From Carex sylvatica (lineage: Eukaryota > Streptophyta > Magnoliopsida > Poales > Cyperaceae), in the NCBI GenBank assembly GCA_964058845.1, contig CAXKVR010000376.1, positions 69,501 to 133,500 on the forward strand: DNA of 64,000 bases. The letters are read 5' to 3'. The position numbers and the translations under genes are program-made. Of the stretch, positions 25,201 through 36,758 are shown in pieces. The notes under the pieces were generated by a model. It searched no databases. It was not told the DNA's origin and saw only the letters and a program-made list of their open reading frames with translations. Positions within the stretch are counted from its first letter, which is position 1. Each line of letters begins with the position of its first letter.

Positions 25201-27073
25201 GAATTGCTTTAAGAAAAGAGGGATTTAGTTATTCCCAAACCTTGTTTGGTCAGAAGTTGGAGTTAATATCATGCATTATTTTGGTTTATTTTAACAATAT
25301 CTTGAATCTGTTTTATAGATTTGGCTTTAATATTTAAATTCAATCTCAAATATGGCCATTCATCTAAAAGTTTGACAAAGTAAACTGACGAGATCAATAC
25401 CAGCATATACGATTCAAGTTTTAGAATTTTTATCATATATAGATGAGAATTACTCTTAACAAGAATCTACTCTTACCTGAAGGAAATTGTAAAGGTCGGT
25501 GCTGACACAGTTTTCATCATGACAGGTGTCACCATTATCTGTGCTGTAGCTGAAACCAGTACCAACTGGTTGATCAACATAGATGAGGTTTGATACCTAA
25601 AATTTATCAAATTAAATTTAACACAGACAGAAAATACAACTAAACAATAAATTTGGCATGGCATTATGTGAAGGGTATTAAGACGAAACCTCTATTTTGT
25701 GTGTACATATAAAAGTATTACAAGTTAAGTCTATCTACATTCTCTCTCTCTAGTTTCTCTTGTGTTTCCTTGCTTTGTCCATAATTCAGTATAATTGTGT
25801 AACCTGGCCATAATTTCATGACCAAACATTCCAAAAAAAAATGTCTGACTGGTAACATTTCACATCACAGGTGTAAATCAATTTTGGTGATTTGCAAGAC
25901 TGCTGGACTTATTAATTATAAAAAATTAAATTGTTTCCTTTTCAGAAATGCATAAATTTAATTTTTTTTTTTTGAAGTAGCAAGCAAATTGCATGCTATT
26001 AATTTATTGAAATCAGAAAATCAGAATTCCTTTTTACATAGGTGTTATTAACATGGATGTTGTATAGTCTTATGATTGACAGTAACACATAAATTTAATT
26101 AAGAAATTTAAACAAGAGAACATAATATGTAGGAAATCTGCAAAAGAAGAAGCATATAGGAACACAAAATTAAATTTATATAGCATACCTGATCCCATCC
26201 ATACTTGTTCCATGTGAGAGACATGTTTTGGCTTATAGTGAAAGGTCCGTTCTCATAAAACAAAGCCAACTCACTGCTACATCCTGGCCCACCTGTCAGC
26301 CAAATAACAACAGGGTCTTTGGTACTGTTCCTTGATTCGAAAAAGAAGTAGAACATCCTGCACAAATAAATTCGCATAACTCAACAAATAGAAAATAACA
26401 ATAATTCAGGTTTTCGAGCGAACAATTGCAGGGTCCATTTTTTAGTATCAGATTCTAACAAATGTATTCCTTCTTTAACTAGGTTTTGGAGCAAATAATT
26501 GCAGGGTCCATTTTTGGTACTAGATTCTAACGAATGTATCCTTTTTTTCACCTAAGAATCACTTTTGCATGTCCAAAAAGTTGACTACTTCAGATAAGAA
26601 AAAAAAAAGTTGAAACAAGAAAACGAAGGAGAAAATTTTCTAATATGAGCAGAATAAGCATGATCACCTCAACAGCTCCATATCACTAACAAAGATTATA
26701 TACAATGGAACCCTGAAGTAATAAGTTCGGTGAAATATAACATATTACGACCGAAATACCTAGCATCCTTTTTGTTGTTGAGGCTGTAGTAACCAGCGTG
26801 GTGGCCGAGTTCTTCAACAGAGGTCTCATCGGAGGCTAGAAACGGGAACATAAATTTCTTCTCCACGATTCTATTCCCTCCCAATTGAGGCAAATTTGAG
26901 CTTGATTGGGGAGTGGCATCTTTTGGGAAGAGATTAAGCGCTCTGATCAGGCTTTCTGCGTCTGAGTAGGGGAAGTGGGAGAACGAAGGGAGCTTGAGGT
27001 CGGGTAAAATGGGAGAAGAAGAAGTGAGAGAGCAAAATAGAAGAGAGAGGAAGAAGAAAGAGAGATTCGCCAT
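22234..27073 (-). CDS. SCPL: Serine carboxypeptidase-like protein, SCPL47/48/49 group (nine exons)
   Basis: Minus-strand exons 27073-26760, 26357-26189, 25596-25477, 25151-25008, 24801-24651, 24458-24370, 23938-23680, 23219-23086 and 22362-22234 join in frame to 502 codons plus TAG; all introns are GT-AG. Peptidase family S10, secreted or vacuolar, removing C-terminal residues from peptides. Seen: an N-terminal signal peptide ([14 protein letters not shown]), GHHAGYY, the oxyanion motif [11 protein letters not shown], catalytic Ser221 in GESYAGHY, Asp409 in [10 protein letters not shown] and His466 in HDAGHMVP. Length and the long propeptide-like N-terminus fit the Arabidopsis SCPL47/48/49 type. 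The frame is open upstream only from a GTG; the ATG at 27073 is chosen because it starts the signal peptide. Substrate is unknown. Confidence 0.95.
25963..26040 (-). mobile_element. Possible truncated LINE 3' end in carboxypeptidase intron 2
   Basis: A T-run at about 25963-25974 is followed by sequence that, on the minus strand, reads like the short 3' end of a plant LINE running into a poly-A tail. It is very short, with no coding sequence and no clear target duplication. Confidence 0.3.
26402..26552. repeat. Degenerate 75-bp tandem repeat in carboxypeptidase intron 1
   Basis: Two imperfect copies, about 26402-26476 and 26480-26552, share TTGCAGGGTCCATTTTT and AGATTCTAAC. No coding content. 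Confidence 0.75.
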
Positions 27074-27192
27074 GGCTGAGTTACACCGAGGTGGGGGGGA
27101 TCGATGGAGAGTGATTCTTGCCTTGTTGGAGAGGACAAATGCGCGTGCGTTGAAACCGTAAGGGCTTCTTTGCAAAAAGATTGCGTTCAGAT

Positions 27193-27465
27193 TTGCGCCA
27201 CGAGGCACAGGATCTTCGAGCCCTCATCGTCTGCATTAACTCAAAAGAGCATTTTATGAATTAATATATATCGAGCGTCCGATTGTAAATGGAGCCCATC
27301 CGTACCCGGCCTAAAACATAGCATGTCTTTAATATAAGTGTGGATCTAATTTACACCAATCTTGAATCTGATCGGACGGTCCAAATGAATTAACTCAAAA
27401 TATTTCTTTTTGAGTTAATGCAGAGGATACGAATTCCAGGATCTTGTGCGTTGAAACGCAGCAGC
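27193..27465. mobile_element. Foldback MITE in the carboxypeptidase promoter
   Basis: The arm at about 27200-27255 and the arm at about 27405-27465 are imperfect inverted complements; the best block is GCATTAACTCAAAA against TTTTGAGTTAATGC. The left arm begins about 120 bp upstream of the start codon, so the proximal promoter or leader overlaps this element. Confidence 0.55.
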
Positions 27466-27471
27466 TGCTTC

Positions 27472-27672
27472 TAAGACGGTCAGAGCCGTTCAATTCACAT
27501 CAAGATTCGTGTCGATAACACTAAGATTTACACGGATCAAGTGATGTGGATTGGATAGTATTTATTTTAAATCTTTCTATTTACATTAAAATTTGTATGA
27601 ACCATTTATTTTAAAATCTGTCCGAAAAATATAAATCTAGTACAGAAATTATTGAACGGCTTAGGGGCTGCA
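27472..27672. repeat. Short inverted-repeat element
   Basis: GAGCCGTTCAATT near the left end and AATTATTGAACGGCT near the right end are inverted complements around an AT-rich core; a small MITE relic. Confidence 0.4.
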
Positions 27673-28164
27673 GATTGAATTGGCGACTCAGATATTTTTG
27701 AAATTCTCTAGAAAACATATTTTCTGCTTTATTTTTTTTTTAATATGGTATAAATAAAAAATTTGGATCCTCTATCCAACCGGTATTGGTGCACATAAGG
27801 GTCCTAGAGTAAAGCCTAGTAGCTAGAATTTATGATATATTAATTATTTTTCTCCACTATAAATGGAGGTTCAAGGATTACAATATTCAATTAATTCAAT
27901 CACTGTGGTCTCAATCAATTATTTGCAATAAAAATTAATCAATCAGTAAACAATATCAACATAACAGTCAACAAATTTAATTGTACTATATGCGCTGAGC
28001 GAAAAAAAAAACACATCAATCAAGTGATTTAATTACAAGCTTAACCAACTAGAGACGAGCCCTTTTTTTTTCCTTTGTTCTTTTTTGATTTTATTTGGTT
28101 TCTTGTTACTTATGTGTTTTTTTTTTTTTTTTATTATTTATGGTAGAGAGATAGGCCCTTGATT

Positions 28165-28892
28165 CTAGTCATCTCTGCTATCTTCTTTCTTCTATCTCGC
28201 GTCGCAACCTTTCTCAGTCATGTCTATGTCCTTCTTTCTATCTCTCCGCCAGCAAGTTTCACCAGCCCTGTCGTTGCCTTCCGCTCCCCCTGGGGGGGAA
28301 TGAAGATCCGCACCGACAATCCTCTTATATTTTTCTCTGCCTTCTCCATTCCCTCCTCCGCCATCTTTCACTCTCGTCCACCCCACTTTCTCTTCAAAAA
28401 ATTCTAGCCGCCAGCAAGCGCTACTCGTTCCTGCCCTCTACCCCAGCACCTATCCGTCGGGAGAAGAAAAAGTTGACGATAATAGCCCTAATCGTTATCT
28501 CTCTTGTCTATTGGCACCTTCTCTTCATTCACCACTATTATGAGAACTAAGGACAGTTGGCAGCAATAGCCCTAGTCGTCGGCTCTCCTCTCACTTTGCA
28601 CTCCCACCATTATGGCACCCTGCCTTCTCCGCACATAACCCAAATAGAAAAAAGAAAAACAGAAGAAAAAAAACGTCTCATTTCCTTTGGTCACTAGCCA
28701 GCCAATACTGAAGGTTATCGGTGTCTACCACTAAAGGATATGATTTGTTTCTTTTGTTATTTTAGTTGTTTGTGTTGTTAGATGTTGATGTAGTTTGGAT
28801 GATGTTTTGGATGTAGAACGATTGATGTATTTTACGTTTTAATTAATAAAAATTATACTTGACAGTCACTGTCAAGGTTTCAAAAAAAAAAA
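28165..28892 (+). mobile_element. Poly-A-tailed retroposon of unknown source, 728 bp
   Basis: The segment ends in 11 A (28882-28892) and is bounded by near-identical 15-bp direct repeats: GATAGGCCCTTGATT at 28150-28164 and GATGGGCCCTTGATT at 28893-28907. This is the signature of LINE-machinery retroposition. The 5' half is C/T-rich with higher GC than its surroundings; the 3' half is AT-rich and includes AATTAATAAA about 40 bases before the tail. An 82-codon plus-strand ORF (28159-28407) has no recognisable domain. It could be a processed transcript, a truncated LINE or an unusual SINE. Confidence 0.7.
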
Positions 28893-28959
28893 GATGGGCC
28901 CTTGATTGAGGGTAAATTAAGGTGAGGCTGTATCACTCAGCATGGTCCGCGTGGCCTTA

Positions 28960-29264
28960 GATCATCTACAATGGTAATTGTTTTAAAATTGCTAATATAA
29001 TGTGTTAATTGCTAACATAACTGCTGTGATGTATTACAATTGCTAAATTAACAAATTTATTTTATAAGAAAATATTTGTTTGATGATACATTGTCTAATT
29101 GATTGGCTCAAAATCTTTCTTAGTGCTCTCTCCAATAAAAAGAAAAGAAAAAAAATGTGTTGATGTGGACATAAAAAGAAATTTAATTTAATTGCAGATT
29201 AATTCTTAAAATTTTCATAATTATTGTTTATCAATTAATTTCAATTGTTGGATTGGAGATGCTC
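28960..29264. mobile_element. Tourist-like (PIF/Harbinger) MITE, 305 bp
   Basis: Terminal inverted repeats GATCATCTACAATGG and CATTGGAGATGCTC-type (here GATTGGAGATGCTC) match the common plant Tourist-like family. A TTA target duplication flanks it (28957-28959 and 29265-29267). Confidence 0.7.
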
Positions 29265-29267
29265 TTA

Positions 29268-30078
29268 ATGCCAAGTTGGTCGTATATATTTTTTATTTTG
29301 CATTTTCACATAATTGTCCTTTAATTTTACAAACATTGCAAATTAGTCCAACTACTTAAATAAAATTGTACATTAGCTCTTTACATGTATCTATATATCG
29401 CATATCACTTCTAACATTCAAATATTTGTCTCTTAGTATTTCAAAAATTTCATACGTAACATCCACTTTATATAAGTCAATTTGATATTTAGAGAATCCG
29501 GAAGTAATTCACTTTGAAATAACATAATTATTTTATCAATTTATTTAGTAAAATTTATATTTAACTGAAACCATAATTAGGTGTTTCATACATTGCCTTC
29601 AGTTATAAATTCAAATTTGTGTTTTTTTTTATAGTTCACCTTGTAAACATTATTTGGAATAAATGACATTCTCTTGAATTAATTCACTGATGTCTCAATG
29701 TTCTATTATGGTGACTTAACGTTGACTTTATATGGCTTGATATTCAAATCAAATGTTCACTTGTATTAAATTAAAAAAAAAAAAAAAACTTTGCATGACT
29801 CACGTTTACTTTTTGTGTAGTTCAATATATAGGTTAAACTTTCTCATGACATTTGAAAACTTCAAACTGTATGGTAGTGTCCAAAAATCACATTCCTAGA
29901 TAATCCTTTGGACATTTTAATAAAATGCCACAATACCAAAGTACAGAAGCATACTACAAATTACACATAATACAATAATCAGTCGTCCAGGATGTAGGAA
30001 TTTAGTATGAAGTAAAATCGCAGAACGCGCAATTTCTCTCAACAATGGCAGTCAGATTGGATTGATTATATATACAAT
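29268..30078. other. Intergenic, downstream of VPS24
   Basis: AT-rich sequence with no ORF or repeat that I recognise; the last few hundred bases should hold the VPS24 3' UTR. Confidence 0.6.
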
Positions 30079-33000
30079 CTATGATCTCACATTTGCAAGT
30101 CTTGCTCTAATATGTTCCAACTCTTCATCATCTGCACCCTCCGCAATTGGCTCCTGTCAAAGTTTGCATAAAAGATTTCATGTATTAAAGCGATTACCAA
30201 TTTGTTGATACCATTATCAGATGGAACTATGTCACAAAAAATGTATATAATTCAACTGCAACATGATGATTTTGGACCACAGAGAAGATAATCTCATGCA
30301 AATTACTGTAAGTATTTATCAAATTTGCTTAAAGTACCTAATTTTAGTATAATTGCAATAATAGACCTGCAACTTCTGGATTATTTGCTATAGCATCGGG
30401 ACTACTTGAAACAATAAGGTTAAGTCTGACAAAAAAATAAGGAACCCACTGCAACTTATTATTACTAATATAAAATGGGAACACAACATTCAGAACCACT
30501 CATACATAATAGGAACCAACATCTGAGAACACTTTGCTTAATTTTAATTCCAGCTTACACAAATCTTTGTTTCAACAAATGCCAAAGTGTAATAAACACA
30601 AACAATAATAAAATTGTTCATACCTCGTCAACAGCCTGGCTAGAAGAAGGTTGCTTTAACCGCTCTTTCCTAACTGCATCTGGCAGTTGAGATGCTGTCT
30701 CACCAGCTAATTCAGTCAGAACCTTGTCTACTTCATCTTCTATTTCTTCTTCTATGTCCTCTGAGTCCAGTGCCGAGTCTACTGCATCGTTCATCATTTC
30801 TTCTAGCACTCCTGCCTGAAAACGAAGAACAGTTTGAGAAACAGATAATGAATTCATTGAAGTATAGTATTGCTCACACAATCTATGTCACCAAATCAAA
30901 AGTACTAATTAAGACACAATTCCACAAAGGCCAAATCAAACATGTGCTATCTGTCTCCATCTTAGGATCTTCCAATGCACCTTAATTTACAAGTTATGGA
31001 TTGACAGCCATTCAGTACTAAGTTGACAAACAAAAGCACTAGGTCAACAGAATTACATTTTGGCAATCAGACTGTTACTAGTATGGTTTGCATACAAATA
31101 ATTTAAACTAATAACTGCTGATGGTAAGGGTGTAAACGGAGCGGATAATGCTAATACCATATCCATATCCGTCTTTCAATGAACGGATACGGATATGGAT
31201 AGTAAACGGATATCAAAATTTAAAACCATATCCGCCTTAAACGGATACGGATACGGAGTGGATAATCTACGGATACGGATTCGAATACGGATATGGAACG
31301 AATAATTGTCGGATAATTGAGTTATGCACTTTAAGATACAAAAGAGTGACTTGTTGTCTTGAAACAATGACTAAAACATACTACATTCACGGGCTAAAGT
31401 CTTGAATGGAAAAGAATGGAGAGTGAAGAAATGGAGGTAAAAAGGAAAGGAAATTGCATTATTATAGCACCATCACCAGCGAAAAAGGAATTAAATTGAA
31501 AATCATATTGTATTATCATTTATACCACAACTAAGACTGAAATTAATATGTGATAATATATAACAACTTCTATCCGGAACAGTAAAGAAAGTCAAAGCTG
31601 GTTGGAGTAATTTCGGATCTGGATAATTGCGGACACGGATATTCACCTTCATGAAATTATCCGTATCGGCATCTGCCATCTTTTCATCATATGCAAAAAT
31701 TATCTGTATCCGTTTAATCCGGATTCGAATAATCTCCGGATACAGAGCGGATTATCCATATCCGTTTACACCCCTAGCTGATGGTCATTAACATTGCTGA
31801 TATAAACAACAACCAAGCCTTTAATCCCAAACACTGCTGATATAAACAGTGAAGACAGTTGATATGAACGAACAGACAAATTATCAATGATCAAATTATG
31901 AAATGAAAAGTAAAGATATACAATATTCAATAAAACTGGCAAAAATATAGTGGTATACCTTGGTCATTTCTTTGCTGAATTCCTGCATTGTAACAGCCAT
32001 TTCAGGGGCTTTCATAAGTTTGTTAACAAGCTTCATGACCTCAGCACTCTTTGCCAAATGGCCAACAGCTTTTGAAGTGGCTACAAGATATAAAACATCA
32101 CGTTAGGTAAAAAGCATTTACAACAAAATTAAATAAGACAGCAAAAGATAATCTACAGTTTATGCTCATGTCAAATGCCAGTTTTTAGTAACTTTTAACA
32201 TACAATGAACTCTGCTAAAAGGTTATGAATGACATAAAAACTTGGTATGTTAGGTGCCAACATTATGGTTCATTAGAAGACAAAAAGTGTGAATCATATT
32301 CATACCATTAAGTTCACCAAGATGCATTGATATTGAATTTAGCTGGGCCTTGTTTTCATAAAGTCGGGTAACAGCTCGCCTCGATTGAACAATTTCTTTA
32401 GCAAGGGACTGCATTAACCGCAAAGTTTAAAACATATTTACATAATGCAAAAAAAATATTATGTAATCAACTCTTCCCAATTTTACTTCAAATCATGCCA
32501 AATACCGCACCTTTCTTACTAATTAATGAAGAAGAAAAGGGGTAACTTCGGCAGTTACAAAGGAATTAGAACAATAGAGGCATCTTACAAAATTCAATGT
32601 TTTAAGGGGGCCACAATATTTACATTTTTAAGAGGTAGACTATAAATTATGCCATGTCATTTCACAGCAAGAACAAGTATAAAGAAAATATCTGATAACT
32701 CATTTAACAGCATCTAAACAAACACAAAATCAAAACTTGCTCGGACCTTGGCAGATGCCATGTCATTCCTCTTAGCAGCCTCCTTGATTGCCTTCTGTAC
32801 ATTCTTCTCCTCTCTTTGTACATCTGCAAACCACTATTCAAATCAACAAAACATCCTTGCTGAGGGCTTCAAGTAAAATTGAACTTGCTTGGCAAATACA
32901 ATGCAGGAATTTCAATCATATTTGTGGATACAGGTTTGTCAGAGATTAGACTAACTAGTCAACTGACAAACAGCCAGCAGTGGGTTAACATGCATAAACC

Positions 33001-33546
33001 AACTTTGAAGTATCTTAGAAGGCAGACAGGTAAAACCAGAGCCGGATGCACATTCAACATTCGGGAGTCAATTGACCCCATTAATTTTTAAAAAAAAATG
33101 TAGGTGTACATGATTTTCTATATAGTTAAAATGCTATAGTACTGTAAAATTGACCCTGGTATGCAGCATGAAGATTTTATATGATTGATCCCCATAGCTT
33201 AACAGTCTGGCTCCGCCCCTGGCATAAAACCATCCCCCCTCCCCCTCTTCAAGGATGAGTTTATCCACATCTGAAATCTCTTTCTATTAAACCTAAACAC
33301 CTAATCACCTCCAACTTATCCCTCAAGCAGTGTGGCCAATGATTCGATCCACTAGATCATCGGGGTCAGCATTAAAAAAAACATAAAATCCCTCATAAAG
33401 AGAAACCAATCAAAAAAGAAAAAAGAAATCCGACCTCGGATCTGGCGATCCACATTACGGCACTCCTGGCGGAGGCGGCGCTGCCACTCCCGAAGCTGCT
33501 GCTGTGGCGTCGGCTTAGGTTTGAATAACCCTTTCACAGTATCCAT
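30079..33546 (-). CDS. VPS24: ESCRT-III subunit VPS24 / CHMP3 (six exons)
   Basis: Minus-strand exons 33546-33435, 32823-32747, 32408-32306, 32080-31959, 30815-30624 and 30153-30079 join in frame to 226 codons plus TAG; all introns are GT-AG. VPS24 caps and remodels ESCRT-III filaments on endosomes during multivesicular body formation. Seen: the basic N-terminal helix (FKPKPTPQQQLREWQRRLRQ), the long charged coiled-coil Snf7 core, the acidic stretch DSALDSEDIEEEIEDEVD, and the C-terminal MIM-type helix EELEHIRARLANVRS that binds VPS4. Length is close to the 229 residues of Arabidopsis VPS24. Introns 1 and 4 each carry a small hAT-like element. Confidence 0.95.
31125..31776. mobile_element. 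Non-autonomous hAT-like element in VPS24 intron 4
   Basis: 652 bp, ends TAAGGGTGTAAAC and GTTTACACCCCTA, with a perfect 8-bp target duplication GCTGATGG (31117-31124, 31777-31784). Both subterminal regions are packed with GGATAC/GTATCC hexamers. It makes up more than half of the 1143-bp intron. Interior sequence matches the element at 5045. Confidence 0.9.
31801..31833. repeat. Fragment of SINE tail
   Basis: AACAACAACCAAGCCTTTAA and the following CCCAAAC match the tail seen at 19624. Only about 30 bp remain, directly beside the hAT-like element. Confidence 0.35.
33028..33221. mobile_element. Degraded hAT-like MITE in VPS24 intron 1
   Basis: Ends resemble CAG..GAGCC and GGCTCCGCCCCTG, and the interior (TCTATATAGTTAA, TTGACC) matches the better-preserved element at 47892-48101. 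No clean target duplication remains. Confidence 0.55.
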
Positions 33547-34181
33547 CTCACGAGAATAGGGATTTGTTTAAACCGAGATTGAACAAATTAAAGAGGGATT
33601 ATAGATTGATCGATCGGACCGTGGCTCGGTTTCAATGGAATTATCGTCTTCGGACTGGTATCAACGAAGCGTCGGCGAAACGCTCTTCTCGCTCTATGAA
33701 GTACGGAACCAGTTCTTGACTTCTTGTACTTTGTATACAATGACATGTGGACCATTGTGTCATTGACTCCAGTTCAAATTAGCTAAGGTACAGAATATTA
33801 TTGTTTACATATAAACTGTCCGAACAAAACTTATTTTGATCGGAAAATATTTCCTTTTACTTTTTTTTTTCTTTCTACGGGGATAAATAAAATATTGATA
33901 TAACGTATTAGGTTCTATATAGTTAGTTAATTAGTAGAATAATTATATTCATCTCCACACTCTTGTCTTTCTTTTGTTTCTACAGCTATAATAGAGGAAG
34001 GTAATGGCGGATCTATGATAAATTAGGAGTAGGCACTTCCCTACTCTGGATTTTAATTGTTTTTTAGATTCAGTGCTAGTTTATATTTGTGTCTACCTCT
34101 AAATGGAAACAATGCATATCTCTGAATTTAATTCACGGCCAAGTAGAAGAAAATTACACATAAAAGAAAGTCAGTCCATAC
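33547..34181. other. VPS24 upstream region
   Basis: Promoter side of VPS24 (minus strand). No TATA box or other element could be assigned with confidence. Confidence 0.5.
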
Positions 34182-34663
34182 TAGAGGTGTAAACGGTCGG
34201 ATACAGATCAGATAGTGGTCTTACTGTATTCGTATATGTTATAATTTTTTGGATACAGATACTGATAGTCTCGGATACGGATACGGATCGGATATCAGAC
34301 GGATACGGATATTTTTCATAATTAGCTTGTTAGTTACAAAACATCTATTATATTATTAAAATATTAGTCACTAATTATGTCATGTTATATTATTCATCAA
34401 AATATATATCTATATGCAATAAATTATTCGTACAATATGCAATTTAATAAATCAATTTAAGAATATATATCATATTTGTTGTGGTTTAAAGTGTAAATGA
34501 TCATATAGGATAGTAAAAAGTCTTACCGTATCTGTATCCGTTATAATTTTTTGGATACGAATACGGATAGTCTCGGATACAGATACAAATCAGATAATTT
34601 AAGTACTTTTTTGGATTCAGATTCGGACGAAATCGGATATTATCCAATCCATTTACACCCCTA
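34182..34663. mobile_element. Non-autonomous hAT-like element, 482 bp
   Basis: Ends TAGAGGTGTAAACGG and CCATTTACACCCCTA, GGATAC-type hexamers inside both ends, and an 8-bp flank GTCCATAC (34174-34181) against GTCCAGAC (34664-34671), one mismatch. Same superfamily as the VPS24 intron element, but with a different interior. Confidence 0.85.
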
Positions 34664-34787
34664 GTCCAGACTAATTTGCGTAATATAATTAAAGAAAAAA
34701 GACACGGTCCGACTCACTACTCCACTCAGAAGAATTGCTGATTCGTTAGGAGAAAAAAGATATGCTACTAGAATCTAAATATATATC

Positions 34788-35235
34788 ATGTCATAACTAG
34801 TCATGCCGTGACTTGGATCACATGACATGACTAAATTTGGAAGGATGGTCATGGCACATGAATGGTCACAATATGTTAGTCACGCCATGACCACCCGTGA
34901 CGTATCCAAATGTGATCAGTCATGTTTGGTCTTGTTTAACTATTTCTTTTTTTCATAATTTAGGTTAGTTTATTCAAGATTCACCATCCGATCAAGATCT
35001 AATGGTCCTAATTACACGTGACCATGTGACGTGCCATGACCAAATCTTTCGCGTGGCGTGCGGTGTCGTGTCAAATTTTTGAAAGATGATCACATCGCGT
35101 GAATAGTCATCACATGGGACACGCGAGTCACAACACGTGACTGGCACACGTGCAATGTCATGCCGCGATGGAACCGTGTTGTGTTATGACTGAACTGTGT
35201 TGTGCCGTGACATATCTGATCATGTCGTGAGTTTT
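34788..35235. repeat. CATGAC/GTCATG-rich repetitive block
   Basis: About 450 bp dense in degenerate CATGAC, CGTGAC, CACGTG and their complements on both strands. No ORF; edges are uncertain. Confidence 0.5.
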
Positions 35236-36315
35236 TTAAATCCTTGTATACTTTTTTGCTCTAATTCTTCAGGAGAAAAAAATTATACTCTTATTAGTAT
35301 TTTGTGCCTACCCTTGATCGGAATCCTGGATCCACCCCTGGAGGAAGGTTGTACTATGGTCCCTACTAATTATATGGTTCTCCTTTTTCAGTCTCCACAC
35401 TCGTCTTACGTCAGCCTTTATATATATAAATACTTAAAAGATAAGAAATTAGTGGGGGCAAACTAAGATATTAATACTTGCATGCGTAACATGATATGAT
35501 CACCCTTTTTCTAGTCCCTCAATGGTCCCCGCATCAATCTTTTTCTAATGAAGTAGTGGGGACCCCGTATCCACGCATCAATCTTTCCTAATCGTCCATA
35601 CGTCAACCTTTCTCTAACAAAAATAGCTGATCACATAGGTATAAATACTTGCAATACTTAATATTAATACTTTTAGATGTCAGCAAGTCTCATATGTAAA
35701 AAATACTTATAAATAGAGATATAAATACTTGCACGACGAGGTATAAATACTTGTGTGATGATGAGCCTGAAAGTACGTCATCATAGATCTCATTTGAAAG
35801 ATAAAAATGCGTAGAAAACGTTCGTGATTTTAGATTCGTAAAATTCTTCATAGATCGTTAGAAATGTGGACGAGATTGAAAAAAGAAAAAAAAACTCACA
35901 TCTAAAAATGTGTATGATCCCATGTAGTTTGAGTGGTCCCCTAATATAGTTAAAGAGACAATTATTTATGTAAAAATTATTTACCTTATAGATATAAATA
36001 ATTTTGTTCATAAGTATAAATACTTCCGTACATAGGTATTAATATTTTAGAAAAAAAAATCAGTGCTAGAATTTTTGTAAAATTTACACCCATTGTGCAT
36101 ATACATACACACGTTTCTCATCGACTAAACGAATAGTTTAAGTAGAAATGAACAACTCAAATTTAATACTCCAATGCCATGAGATTATTTCAACTTGTTG
36201 CTCATAGATAATATTGAAAATTTACAAGAGACTAGCTTTTAAGAAATTAAAAAAAAAAATCAAAGTAAATGATGACACTCCATTGATTAATGTGCTATTA
36301 CTTTCTACAAATTAA
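35236..36315. other. Non-coding AT-rich stretch
   Basis: No gene seen. GTATAAATACTTG-type motifs recur between about 35636 and 36030, on spacing too irregular to call a tandem array. Confidence 0.5.
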
Positions 36316-36331
36316 TAATATTACAGGGTCT

Positions 36332-36449
36332 TTTTTTTTCAAAACCTTTGCAAGGTGCGAAGTCACAAGAGAAATCGAACTCTCAACTTTTGAGTACAAC
36401 AACTCTATGACTTTTTTCTAATCAATTGCGCTACCTTTCTTTCCTTAAT
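36332..36449 (-). mobile_element. tRNA-derived SINE, 118 bp
   Basis: Read on the minus strand it has a Pol III A-box-like TAGCGCAATTGATTAG, a B-box-like GAGTTCGATTTC about 45 bases later, a short body and an 8-A tail. A perfect 16-bp direct repeat TAATATTACAGGGTCT flanks it (36316-36331 and 36450-36465). Confidence 0.85.
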
Positions 36450-36758
36450 TAATATTACAGGGTCTCAAGTGTGAAGTTTTGTATAGTCCAATAACTGGTG
36501 AATAATAATTTCGGAACCGAAATTGAGGTAAATGTGCCATTTGATCCGATATTTGCAAGTCCCCACCTGATTTCCCTTTTAACCATAAATTTAAAAAGGG
36601 AAAAAAAAAATCATAAATTCAATACTATAATAGTCTATTAATTAGGAGAGGGTTCAGATACACTCCATATATAATAGTCTGAATTTATAATTGTCCTTTA
36701 TCTAGTTCTCATCCCCAACTATTTCATAAAATGGGGTAACTAAAATTTGACTCTACAT

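Noticed and set aside
27074..27208. Upstream in-frame extension of the carboxypeptidase
   Set aside because: It begins with GTG and would bury the signal peptide; the ATG at 27073 starts it.
36332..36449. Functional tRNA gene
   Set aside because: A- and B-boxes are degenerate, no acceptor stem can be drawn, and the unit has an A tail and target duplication; SINE is the better call.
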